Origin: Gemmatimonadota bacterium | Lineage (GTDB): Bacteria > Latescibacterota > UBA2968 > UBA8231 | Direction: 5' to 3' | DNA: 16,117 nucleotides | Assembly: GCA_028875335.1 (NCBI GenBank) | Contig: JAPPEF010000013.1 | Coordinates: forward strand, 1-16,117 | In this document: positions 1-6,795 of the stretch, piece by piece | Position numbering within the stretch: position 1 is the stretch's first letter | How the letters are laid out: each line of letters begins with the position of its first letter | Notes under the pieces: model-generated | Told to the model about the DNA's origin: nothing | The model's database searches: none | The model's input: the letters and a program-made list of their open reading frames with translations, nothing else | Position numbers and translations under genes: made by a program

Positions 1-2
1 CC

Positions 3-725
3 CAAGTCCCCTTGGGCCAAGCCATAGAATTCGTCTATGATCTCCAAGCCGATTTTGAGGCCGTAAATGCACCCGGCTTCGACCTGCTGCGCATTCGCAC
101 GGGGCACCAAACAGACCTCAAGAGCCTGCAACTGGGCGAGAGCCGTGCGGAAACTGCACCCGCCGAGGTCACCCAAGAACCCGAGGGCCTGCTCATCCGC
201 CTACCCGAGCGCATCACCCGCGCCAACAACCCGCCGATCCGCATTGTCTTTGACACGGAGATATTTGAATTCGCCACCACTTTCCAGAGCGAGGTCCTAG
301 ACAGCGAACGCGACGTTCTGCCGCAACCCGTAGTCGGTGCCGATGTCGGCGAAGCCCTCTCGACCAACAGCCTGCGCGTACTCGGCACCACTGAGCAAGC
401 AACCGCCTTCATCCAGAACCTAACTTTTTCCTCTGCGGTCTTTACACCCAACGGCGACGGCATCAACGACGAACTACACGTAGCCTATTCGCTGTTCCGT
501 CTGCCCGAACCCGTGCCCGTCGTCCTCGAGGTCTATAGCCTCAACGGGCGGCGCGTGGCCCTCGTCGAGGCCGGCTTGCAGAATGCGGGTCCGCAGAGCT
601 TGCGCTGGGATGGCCGCGCCGAAACGGGACAGTGGCTGCCGCCCGGACTCTACCTGACGGCCTTAAACCTGCGCTCGGAATTTGCCGCCGATCCCCAACT
701 CCGTCCTTTAGGCATCGCATACTAA
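3..725 (+). CDS. Secreted protein with gliding-motility/T9SS-type C-terminal domain (5' partial)
   Basis: The reading frame is open to the left edge, so the N-terminus lies outside the window; the first in-window start-like codon (TTG at 12) is probably internal. The last 100 or so residues (from about 418) form a C-terminal domain with FTPNGDGIND, a beta-rich segment ending SLNGRRVAL, then RWDGR and PPGLYL. This is the pattern of the gliding-motility-associated or FlgD-like sorting domains on exported proteins. The visible part parallels the C-terminal third of the next gene: both have a beta-rich region, the TPNGDGIND motif, WDGR and a terminal A(I/V)AY. The two are therefore tandem paralogs. 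Its stop codon (723-725) lies inside the Shine-Dalgarno sequence of the next gene, which suggests co-translation. The function of the missing part is unknown; by analogy it may carry discoidin-like domains. A secreted or surface location is inferred. Confidence 0.8.
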   Translation, partial: QVPLGQAIEFVYDLQADFEAVNAPGFDLLRIRTGHQTDLKSLQLGESRAETAPAEVTQEPEGLLIRLPERITRANNPPIRIVFDTEIFEFATTFQSEVLDSERDVLPQPVVGADVGEALSTNSLRVLGTTEQATAFIQNLTFSSAVFTPNGDGINDELHVAYSLFRLPEPVPVVLEVYSLNGRRVALVEAGLQNAGPQSLRWDGRAETGQWLPPGLYLTALNLRSEFAADPQLRPLGIAY

Positions 726-735
726 GGAGGGTTCG

Positions 736-3087
736 ATGCAACGCGTAATTATCGCCTGTCTCGCACTAGCCGTCCCACTCGCCGCTGACATGCTCTCCTT
801 CGACAGCGCCGAGGAATGGACCCAATGGCAACAGCCCTTCGGCTTAATCCAGGTCGGCGAACAGGGCCAGCTTTCGCTCGTCAAATTTCGCAAGGACATC
901 AACCTCGTCGCGGATGCACACCTCTTCGTCCACGAGACCCGCAAACGGGGCGACGCCGTCGCCGGCGGCCTCTGGCAAGCCGGTTCCAACGAGGCCGACG
1001 CCCCGCTGGCCATCGACGGCGACCCAACCACCTATTGGCAACCCAGCCCAGACGACGCCCGCGAGGATTGGTTTATCACCATCGACCTAGGCCGCGCGGC
1101 CCTCGCTCGCGAGATTCGCCTGAAATTCCCCGACCAAGAGGGTGCACGCCCGTTCCGCCAATTCCGCGTCTTCACTACCTCCGGCGTGCGCATTGCGGCT
1201 ACGGATGACCTCTTCCTCTATCGCCAAGCCTTCCGCACCACGCGGCCCAACGCCGAATCAGAAATCGTCATCCCGCTTCGCTACGCCGGCCGCGACAGCG
1301 CACTCGTGATTGACCCCGACTTGGATTTAACGCCCGCAGAACGCAATAACTACCAGTTGATCCAGTACATCCAAATCATTTCCGAAGAGCAAAACGCCGA
1401 CGCGGCCCTCGCCGAGATCGAGGTCATCGGCATCGGCGACAACATCGCCATCGGCACCAGCCTACGCGGCAATTTCGTCGAAGGCGATGGCACCGGCTCT
1501 ACCTTCAACCTCTTCGACGCCAACCTCAACACCAACAATACCGTCACCGGCTGCCGTGGTGAGCTGTCGGAATGGGCCGAAGGCGGCACGTGGTTCCGCG
1601 CGGACCTAGGCGCGACATTCTTTATCGACGAAATGTTCCTCTACTCCATGCGGCCAGATGAAGGTACATTGGGTTTCACTATCTCTGGCACTGGACCGGG
1701 CCACACCATCCTCTTTTCCGACGGCACCCCGGCCACGGGTACCGCCCCACTCGTCGAAGTGCCCGAAAACGTCGATTACGAAGAGGTTTTCACCCATCTG
1801 GCCCCCAACGCCGACAACCTGCTTTATATGCGCTACCTGTTTGAGCCACACAAGGCTCGCTACCTGTTGTGGCACGGAGTTAGCTGCAGGGGATGGGGCA
1901 TCGTCAAGTGGGGGGAGTTACAACTATTCTCTCCGGGTTATCCAGCACAAGTCGAGTTGCAGTCGGCCTTTATCAATCTCGGCGAGGTAGCCGGCGATGG
2001 GCGGCCCAAAGTCATCAAGGCCCTGCACTGGGACGCCGACTTGCCTCCGGGCACCCGGATGCAACTGCGCTCGCGTTCGGGCAACGCGCTGGCACCGGTC
2101 TTTACGTTCCGCAATAAGCTCGGCGAAGAAATCACCGAAGAAAAATGGAAGAGTTCGCCCAAAGTACTGCGCGGGCCCATCGACACCACGCTGGTCGTCG
2201 GCGAGGACTGGGACGCTTGGAGCAATGTGTACCAGTTTTCCGGCGAGGCCTTCAAGTCGGACAGCCCCCGCCGCTTCATGCTGCTGGAGATGATCCTCGC
2301 CACCGACGACCCCGCCGTCGCCCCGACCGTCAATTCAGTCTCCGTCGAATACGAAAACGCCTTAGTCCAAGGCGCGCGCGGCAGCGTCGCCCCCCGCGAG
2401 GCCAGCCCCAACCAAGACACCCGCTTCACCTACACCCTCTGGCCGGAGACCGACGAACTCGACAGCGGCTTCGACCGCCTGCGCTTCACCGTCCCCGAAC
2501 CCGTTGACCTCCAGAGTGTCTTGGTGATGGTCGGCGCGGAACAGGTCGTTCCAGCCGACTTGAACATGCAGGCCGATTCGCTGCTCATCGCGTTGCCGCA
2601 GGTGATTTCCGGCGACTCGCTGCAAGTGAGCTTCACCACCCGCCTGCTGCAAAACGCCACCGTCTTTGCCCTCGACCTCGGGTCGAGCCAAGCACCGGGT
2701 CTGTGGCAGTCGGTCGAGGCAGCCGAGCGCCGCTCCAACATCGTCATGCTACCCGAACTGACCAGCAGCGGCCAGCTCATCAGCGACCTGCAACTAGCCT
2801 CTGCGACCGTAACCCCCAACGGCGACGGCATCAACGACCAGCTAGAGGTGCGATTCGTCGCCTTCAAAGTCGAGGGCACCGAGCCACAGGTGGAAGTCCT
2901 CGACCTTGCCGGACGCCAAGTAGCAATCCTCGCCCCAAGCGCCGAAGGCTCGCAACGCCTCTTCACCTGGGATGGCCGCGACGCCGACGGAGCGAGCGCC
3001 GCCCCCGGCCTATACGTCCTGCGCGTCAACCTAGGTGCCGATGCCGGCAATGACACCGCGCTCCGCACTATCGCCGTGGCGTACTGA
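736..3087 (+). CDS. Secreted discoidin-domain protein with gliding-motility/T9SS-type C-terminal domain
   Basis: A 783-residue protein. The start is set by a strong Shine-Dalgarno (AAGGAGGG, 724-731) four to five bases before ATG 736. Residues 1-17 form a signal peptide (hydrophobic core, AADM near the cleavage site). Residues 80-160 look like an F5/8 type C (discoidin) domain: AIDGDPTTYW, then WFITIDLGR and REIRLKF. A second discoidin-like region spans about 235-400 (LFDANLNTNNT, WFRADLGATFFIDEMFLYS, GWGIVKWGELQLF). Residues 540-680 are a beta-rich region like that in the upstream paralog. Residues 684-783 form the C-terminal domain with TPNGDGIND, VLDLAGRQV, TWDGRDADG and APGLYVLRV. Discoidin domains usually bind carbohydrate or lipid head groups, so an extracellular glycan-binding role is inferred; no catalytic domain is recognised. 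The next gene starts four bases after this stop in the same frame. Confidence 0.87.
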   Translation: MQRVIIACLALAVPLAADMLSFDSAEEWTQWQQPFGLIQVGEQGQLSLVKFRKDINLVADAHLFVHETRKRGDAVAGGLWQAGSNEADAPLAIDGDPTTYWQPSPDDAREDWFITIDLGRAALAREIRLKFPDQEGARPFRQFRVFTTSGVRIAATDDLFLYRQAFRTTRPNAESEIVIPLRYAGRDSALVIDPDLDLTPAERNNYQLIQYIQIISEEQNADAALAEIEVIGIGDNIAIGTSLRGNFVEGDGTGSTFNLFDANLNTNNTVTGCRGELSEWAEGGTWFRADLGATFFIDEMFLYSMRPDEGTLGFTISGTGPGHTILFSDGTPATGTAPLVEVPENVDYEEVFTHLAPNADNLLYMRYLFEPHKARYLLWHGVSCRGWGIVKWGELQLFSPGYPAQVELQSAFINLGEVAGDGRPKVIKALHWDADLPPGTRMQLRSRSGNALAPVFTFRNKLGEEITEEKWKSSPKVLRGPIDTTLVVGEDWDAWSNVYQFSGEAFKSDSPRRFMLLEMILATDDPAVAPTVNSVSVEYENALVQGARGSVAPREASPNQDTRFTYTLWPETDELDSGFDRLRFTVPEPVDLQSVLVMVGAEQVVPADLNMQADSLLIALPQVISGDSLQVSFTTRLLQNATVFALDLGSSQAPGLWQSVEAAERRSNIVMLPELTSSGQLISDLQLASATVTPNGDGINDQLEVRFVAFKVEGTEPQVEVLDLAGRQVAILAPSAEGSQRLFTWDGRDADGASAAPGLYVLRVNLGADAGNDTALRTIAVAY

Positions 3088-3090
3088 AAA

Positions 3091-4221
3091 TTGACCGAAC
3101 AAACCTACGACCTATTGGTACGCGCCCCGCGCCTCTTCTGCGCCGATAGCGGCCTAGACGGCCCCGGCGCAGTAGCCATTCGCGGCGACCGCATTGTCGC
3201 CTCCGGCTCCGGCGTCGAGGGATCGGCCCACACCGTACTCGACTTCCCCGACGCCTTGCTGCTGCCCGGCCTAGTCGATCTGCACGCCCACCCGGCTCGC
3301 GGCCAATCGCGCTTCGGCATCGACCCGGACATCCACTTTTTGCCGCGCGGCGTCACCACCGTCATGTCCCAAGGCGATGCCGGGGCTTTGAACATAGATG
3401 ACTATCGCCGCACCGTGATCGAAACTTCGCGCACCCGCGTGCTCCTAGCCATCAACCTGTGCAAACGCGGCGAGACGCACCCCGTGCGCTGCTTCAACGA
3501 CCTAGCCGACGCCGATGCCCAAGCCTGCGCCGACGCCATTGCCGCAGACGGTCGCAGCATTTGGGGCATTGCCGTTACCGTCACTGGCGGAGCCTGCGCC
3601 GACGGCCTCGACCCGCGCCCCATTATGGCCGCCGGGCTGGAGGCCGCAGAATTGAGCGGCAAACCGCTGCTGGTAGGCACTCGTCTCAAACCCGACTGGC
3701 CCCGCCGCGAGCAACTCCCCCTGTTGCGTCCCGGCGATGTGGTGACCTACTCCCTCAATGCCCTGCCCGAAAACCTGCTAGACGGCGACCACATTGCCGA
3801 CGACGTATGGGAAGCTCGCCAGCGCGGCGTCCTCTTCGACTTGGGCCACGGCATGAACTCCTTCAGCTTTCCCATTGCCGAGGCCACCATTGCCGAGGGC
3901 TTTCTCGTCGATACGGTTTCGACCGACCAGTACAACCGCCACGTTGACAGCCGCCCCCAACACGACCTGCCCCGCACGATGTCCAAGCTCATCGCCGCTG
4001 GCATGGCCGAAGCAGATGTACTCGCCCGCGCCACGGCCCGTCCTGCCGAGGTGCTGGGCCTCAAGGGCGAGGCCGGCTCCTTGGCTCCGGGCGCTTGCGC
4101 CGACCTAGCTGTGCTGCGCTGGAACGAGGAGGCCCTGCCCCTGCGCGACGTCAACGGCGAGGAGCGGCTTGGCGGCTGTTGGGAGCCGGTAGCCACCATC
4201 CGCGGCGGCCAAGTGGTTTAG
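3091..4221 (+). CDS. Amidohydrolase-superfamily protein, Atu3266/EF0837 deacetylase-like, divergent metal site
   Basis: A 376-residue cytoplasmic protein with the amidohydrolase layout: an N-terminal beta segment (LLVRAPRLFCADSG), LLLPGLVDLHAHP with the HxH pair at H65/H67, a TIM-barrel middle, and a C-terminal GSLAPGACADLAVL segment. LFDLGHGMNSFSF (H253) and DTVSTDQ (D279) match the Atu3266/EF0837 deacetylase branch closely. As I recall that family, it has a carboxylated Lys in GIKxR, a His in AHI and a His in DVLTHCF. Here these read GIAVT (A161), VGTR (G196) and DVVTYSL (Y220), so three metal-ligand positions appear changed. The start is TTG at 3091, four bases after the previous stop and without a clear Shine-Dalgarno; it probably depends on translational coupling. 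Members act on N-acyl or ester substrates. The substrate is unknown here, and the protein may be a one-metal enzyme or inactive. Confidence 0.85.
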   Translation: MTEQTYDLLVRAPRLFCADSGLDGPGAVAIRGDRIVASGSGVEGSAHTVLDFPDALLLPGLVDLHAHPARGQSRFGIDPDIHFLPRGVTTVMSQGDAGALNIDDYRRTVIETSRTRVLLAINLCKRGETHPVRCFNDLADADAQACADAIAADGRSIWGIAVTVTGGACADGLDPRPIMAAGLEAAELSGKPLLVGTRLKPDWPRREQLPLLRPGDVVTYSLNALPENLLDGDHIADDVWEARQRGVLFDLGHGMNSFSFPIAEATIAEGFLVDTVSTDQYNRHVDSRPQHDLPRTMSKLIAAGMAEADVLARATARPAEVLGLKGEAGSLAPGACADLAVLRWNEEALPLRDVNGEERLGGCWEPVATIRGGQVV

Positions 4222-4256
4222 GGCCGTCCATTTCAACATTAGAGGATCAAAACGCT

Positions 4257-5156
4257 ATGACTGACAAACTAGCGCGCGGGATCTGGCCCGCAGTCGTCAC
4301 CCCATTCACTGACGACTGCAGCGCCTTGGCCCCCGCGCGCGTCGAGCCGCTCGTCAAGCATCTGATTGACGCTGGCTCGAACGGCTTCTTCGTCTGCGGC
4401 GGCACGGGCGAGGGAAGCGCCATGAGCGTACCCGAGCGCAAAGCCATGACCGAAGCGACCATCGCCGCAGTGGCCGGTGCCGTACCGCTGATCTTCCAAG
4501 TCGGCGCGACGAGCACAGCCAATGCGGTGGAATTGGCCCAGCACGCCGCAGCCGCTGGCGCGGACGCAGTAGCTTCGGTCGCGCCGATAGATCAGCCCAA
4601 TGACCTCCAAGCCGCAGTCGCCCACTACGCAGCTATTGGCGCAGCCACCGATTTGCCCTTCTACGTGTATTGGCTCGCCCACACGGCCGACAAAAACGTT
4701 ACCGCCGAACAGTTCCTCGAAGCCATGCAAGCCGTGCCCAACTTCAGCGGCCTCAAGTTCACCGACAGCAACTTCTACTTCTTCCAGCGCCTCGTGCAGC
4801 TAGGCGGCGACTATCTCAACCTCATCTCCGGCCCCGACGAGATCTGCCTCGGCGGCATGGTCGCCGGCAGCGACGCAGCCATTGGCTCGACCTACAACAT
4901 CATGCCCAAACTGTTCGTGAAAATGCGGCAGCACTTTGAAGCCAGCGACATCCGGCCGGCCATGGCCCTGCAAGCGCGCGCCAACGAGGTCATCTCCACC
5001 TTGTTCCACTTTGACCTGCTAGCGGCCGTCAAGGAAATGTTGACCATGCGCGGGTTGCCCGTAGGCCCTGCCCGCCCGCCCCACGCCCCGTTCGACGATG
5101 CGGGCCGCGCCGCGCTGTGCCAAGCGCTAGACGACCTCGGCTTCGCAGTAGAATGA
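4257..5156 (+). CDS. nanA: N-acetylneuraminate lyase-type aldolase (DapA/NanA superfamily)
   Basis: A 299-residue class I aldolase of the DHDPS/NAL superfamily, of normal length. The Schiff-base lysine is K167 in GLKFTD, the catalytic tyrosine is probably Y138 (FYVYW), and the phosphate/carboxylate loop is GGTGEG at 48-53. The residues that bind the sugar chain in E. coli NanA have counterparts: T169, G192/D194/E195 in SGPDE, and S211 in IGSTYNIMPKLF. This favours sialic acid (N-acetylneuraminate to ManNAc plus pyruvate) or a close analogue over dihydrodipicolinate synthesis. One loop position differs: NanA has Ser47-Thr48, and this protein has Gly49-Thr50. ATG 4257 is preferred because AGAGGA lies ten bases upstream and the domain begins at once (LARGIWPAVVTPF); the frame is open further upstream but that part is not homologous. 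It follows the amidohydrolase by 35 bases and overlaps alkB by ATGA. Other 2-keto acid aldolase substrates remain possible. Confidence 0.88.
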   Translation: MTDKLARGIWPAVVTPFTDDCSALAPARVEPLVKHLIDAGSNGFFVCGGTGEGSAMSVPERKAMTEATIAAVAGAVPLIFQVGATSTANAVELAQHAAAAGADAVASVAPIDQPNDLQAAVAHYAAIGAATDLPFYVYWLAHTADKNVTAEQFLEAMQAVPNFSGLKFTDSNFYFFQRLVQLGGDYLNLISGPDEICLGGMVAGSDAAIGSTYNIMPKLFVKMRQHFEASDIRPAMALQARANEVISTLFHFDLLAAVKEMLTMRGLPVGPARPPHAPFDDAGRAALCQALDDLGFAVE

Positions 5157-5761
5157 GGGCCATTCCCCTCCCAGACGGCGACCTGCACCACGCCCCTGAC
5201 TTTTTGGCCCCTGCCGAGGCCGACCAATTCATGCGGCAACTGTTGGACGGTATTGAGTGGCAACAGCACCACGTCGTCATCTTTGGTCGCCAGCACCCCG
5301 CGCCGCGTCTCTCGGCGTGGCACGGATCCCCAGAAGCCCACTACGCCTATTCGGGGCTGGCGCTGGAGCCGCGCCCGTGGACCGCGCCGCTCCTAGACCT
5401 CAAGACGCGGCTCGAAACCGCCGCCAACTGTCCCTTCAACAGCGTCCTGCTCAATCAATACCGCGACGGCCGCGACAGCATGGGCTGGCACAGCGACGAC
5501 GAGCCGGAGTTGGGAACCAATCCGACAATCGCCTCGCTGAGTTTGGGCGAGACGCGGCGCTTCCTCTTGCGGCACAAGCGCCGCGACCATCCCCCGGTCG
5601 AAATCCCCCTCGAACACGGCGCGCTGCTCATCATGCGCGGCCCAACCCAAGCCCACTGGCAGCATCAAGTCCCCAAGACTCGACGCCCGTGCGCCCTGCG
5701 CTTCAACCTCACCTTCCGCCACATCGTCGCTACTGGACAACCTCCCACCGATGCGACTTAA
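5153..5761 (+). CDS. alkB: AlkB-like 2-oxoglutarate/Fe(II) dioxygenase (alkylated nucleic acid repair)
   Basis: A 202-residue AlkB-family dioxygenase. LNQYRDGRDSMGWHSDDE holds the iron ligands H113 and D115, and the third ligand is H171 in HWQHQVPK. The 2-oxoglutarate-binding arginines are R183 and R189 in the RFNLTFR motif. The IASLSLGETRRFLLR strand is typical of the ALKBH2/3-like branch, which oxidatively removes methyl groups from 1-methyladenine and 3-methylcytosine. ATG 5153 is chosen because it overlaps the previous stop (ATGA, 5153-5156) and leads straight into the domain; a longer reading from 5117 only adds an arginine-rich tail inside the aldolase gene. The overlap implies translational coupling to the nanA-like gene. 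Its 3' end overlaps the convergent phyH-like gene by 32 bp. The family call is firm; whether the substrate is DNA, RNA or something else is not shown. Confidence 0.92.
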   Translation: MRAIPLPDGDLHHAPDFLAPAEADQFMRQLLDGIEWQQHHVVIFGRQHPAPRLSAWHGSPEAHYAYSGLALEPRPWTAPLLDLKTRLETAANCPFNSVLLNQYRDGRDSMGWHSDDEPELGTNPTIASLSLGETRRFLLRHKRRDHPPVEIPLEHGALLIMRGPTQAHWQHQVPKTRRPCALRFNLTFRHIVATGQPPTDAT

Positions 5762-6632
5762 TCCCCTGCCCCTGCACTGCCGCTAGCGACTCTACCCACT
5801 GCCTGCACCATTCGTCGTAATCCCTCAGCTCAGACGCGGGATTAGACCGACTGCGGGCCACGAAGTCGGGATAGAAGGGGCGACCAGTCGGCGTTCCCGT
5901 CTGCTGATAGCGCAAATCCATGCTCCAGCGCACAGAGTCCGCATTGTTAGGCGTCGAGCGGTGCGGGGTCTGCTTGTCCATCAACAGCACGTCGCCTTTG
6001 TCCATCGGCAAGGTAAGCGACTCAGTCTGCGGCATTTCCTCGTCGATGATCACCGTGCCCAAACCCTGCTTGATGTGGTGCTGCACCAGTCCATTCCGGT
6101 GCGCTCGCGGCAAGATCTGCAAACAGCCGTTTTCCGGCGTCGCTGCGCACAGTGGCAACCACACCGTGAGGATGAAGTGCGGGTCGGCCTCCTCCCAAGT
6201 AACGCCGGCGTCTTGATGCCAAGGGGCCACGTGTGGGTCGCTGCCGCTTGGCGTCACACCCGCGGGCAGTTTGGCGCGGGTGTGCTGAATCGGGCTACAG
6301 GTTATCTCCGGCCCGACCAAACTCTCGACCATATCGATCAGACGGTCGTTGCGCAAAAATTCAAACGAGGCCCGCCCGCGCAAGTACATGATGTCGAGTT
6401 CTCTGTAGATCGCCTCGTCTTCGCGGCAGATCGAGATGAGGCGGCGGTCGAAAGGCTCGTCCGCATACAGAGCCGAGATGTGGCCAGCCGCCAACAGCTT
6501 CTCGGCGCGGCGGCCTATGTACTCTTCGTACTCGGCGATGATCGGGTCGAGGTCGGCGTCGGTCAGCGCGCCGCGCAGCAGCAGATAGCCGTCCTCCGCA
6601 AATTGGGCGACCTGTTCGGGGGTTAGGTGCAT
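5730..6632 (-). CDS. Phytanoyl-CoA dioxygenase (PhyH) family protein
   Basis: A 300-residue non-haem iron/2-oxoglutarate oxygenase of the PhyH family, at typical length. The N-terminus (LTPEQVAQFAEDGYLLLRGAL) is the usual PhyH opening. The metal site is H139 and D141 in APWHQDAGV, with the distal H224 in DKQTPHRSTPN. An arginine in VRWSMDLRYQ (R235 or R241) should bind 2-oxoglutarate. ILTVWLPLCAATPENGCLQILPRAH is the typical core strand and turn. The start is ATG at 6632-6630, with AGGAGA eight bases upstream on the minus strand. Bacterial members hydroxylate varied small molecules (ectoine, halogenation substrates, lipids), so the substrate cannot be named. It is convergent with alkB and divergent from the WD40 gene at 6796, and so probably has its own promoter in 6633-6795. 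Confidence 0.92.
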   Translation of the reverse strand: MHLTPEQVAQFAEDGYLLLRGALTDADLDPIIAEYEEYIGRRAEKLLAAGHISALYADEPFDRRLISICREDEAIYRELDIMYLRGRASFEFLRNDRLIDMVESLVGPEITCSPIQHTRAKLPAGVTPSGSDPHVAPWHQDAGVTWEEADPHFILTVWLPLCAATPENGCLQILPRAHRNGLVQHHIKQGLGTVIIDEEMPQTESLTLPMDKGDVLLMDKQTPHRSTPNNADSVRWSMDLRYQQTGTPTGRPFYPDFVARSRSNPASELRDYDEWCRQWVESLAAVQGQGIKSHRWEVVQ

Positions 6633-6795
6633 AAGGCGTTCTCCTGATGGATGGTAGCGTGCGGTGATAATCTACAATTTTTCGTCGGTGCCGCGCTAAT
6701 ATCAAGGAACAGCGCATTACCAGTTCGTATATTTACGGCTGCAGGCCAGCCCCTCCGATCGCCTAGTCCCTTCTTTTAAACGGAGCATAAACCAG
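6633..6795. other. Divergent intergenic region between phyH-like gene and WD40 gene A
   Basis: These 163 bases must hold the promoters for both the minus-strand dioxygenase and the plus-strand WD40 gene A. The stretch is clearly more AT-rich than the genes to its left. An inverted repeat GCGCT...AGCGC (6693-6697 and 6711-6715) frames TAATAT (6697-6702), which could be a plus-strand -10 box, but no convincing -35 partner is visible. A GGAG at 6782-6785 is the likely Shine-Dalgarno of gene A. The leader does not resemble those of genes B and C. Confidence 0.4.

Noticed and set aside
2430..3068. Long minus-strand ORF (212 codons) opposite the discoidin protein
   Set aside because: It shadows a well-supported plus-strand gene in GC-rich sequence; the translation is Ser/Arg-rich, has no recognisable domain and lacks its own ribosome site.
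3085..3087. TGA between the discoidin protein and the amidohydrolase as recoded codon or fusion (same frame)
   Set aside because: The TPNGDGIND-type domain ends normally at the TGA, the amidohydrolase has a usual N-terminus right after, and TGA is used as a stop elsewhere in the window (5154-5156).
4095..4256. Longer N-terminus for the NanA-like aldolase starting at 4095
   Set aside because: This part lies inside the amidohydrolase gene, is Arg-rich and not aldolase-like; ATG 4257 has a proper ribosome site and the domain begins there.
5117..5152. Upstream start for AlkB at 5117
   Set aside because: It adds an Arg-rich stretch inside the aldolase gene; the ATGA overlap at 5153 is the more natural start.
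5961..6626. Plus-strand ORF of 221 codons opposite the phyH-like gene
   Set aside because: The minus-strand frame has full PhyH motifs and a ribosome site; the plus-strand product is an antisense shadow.
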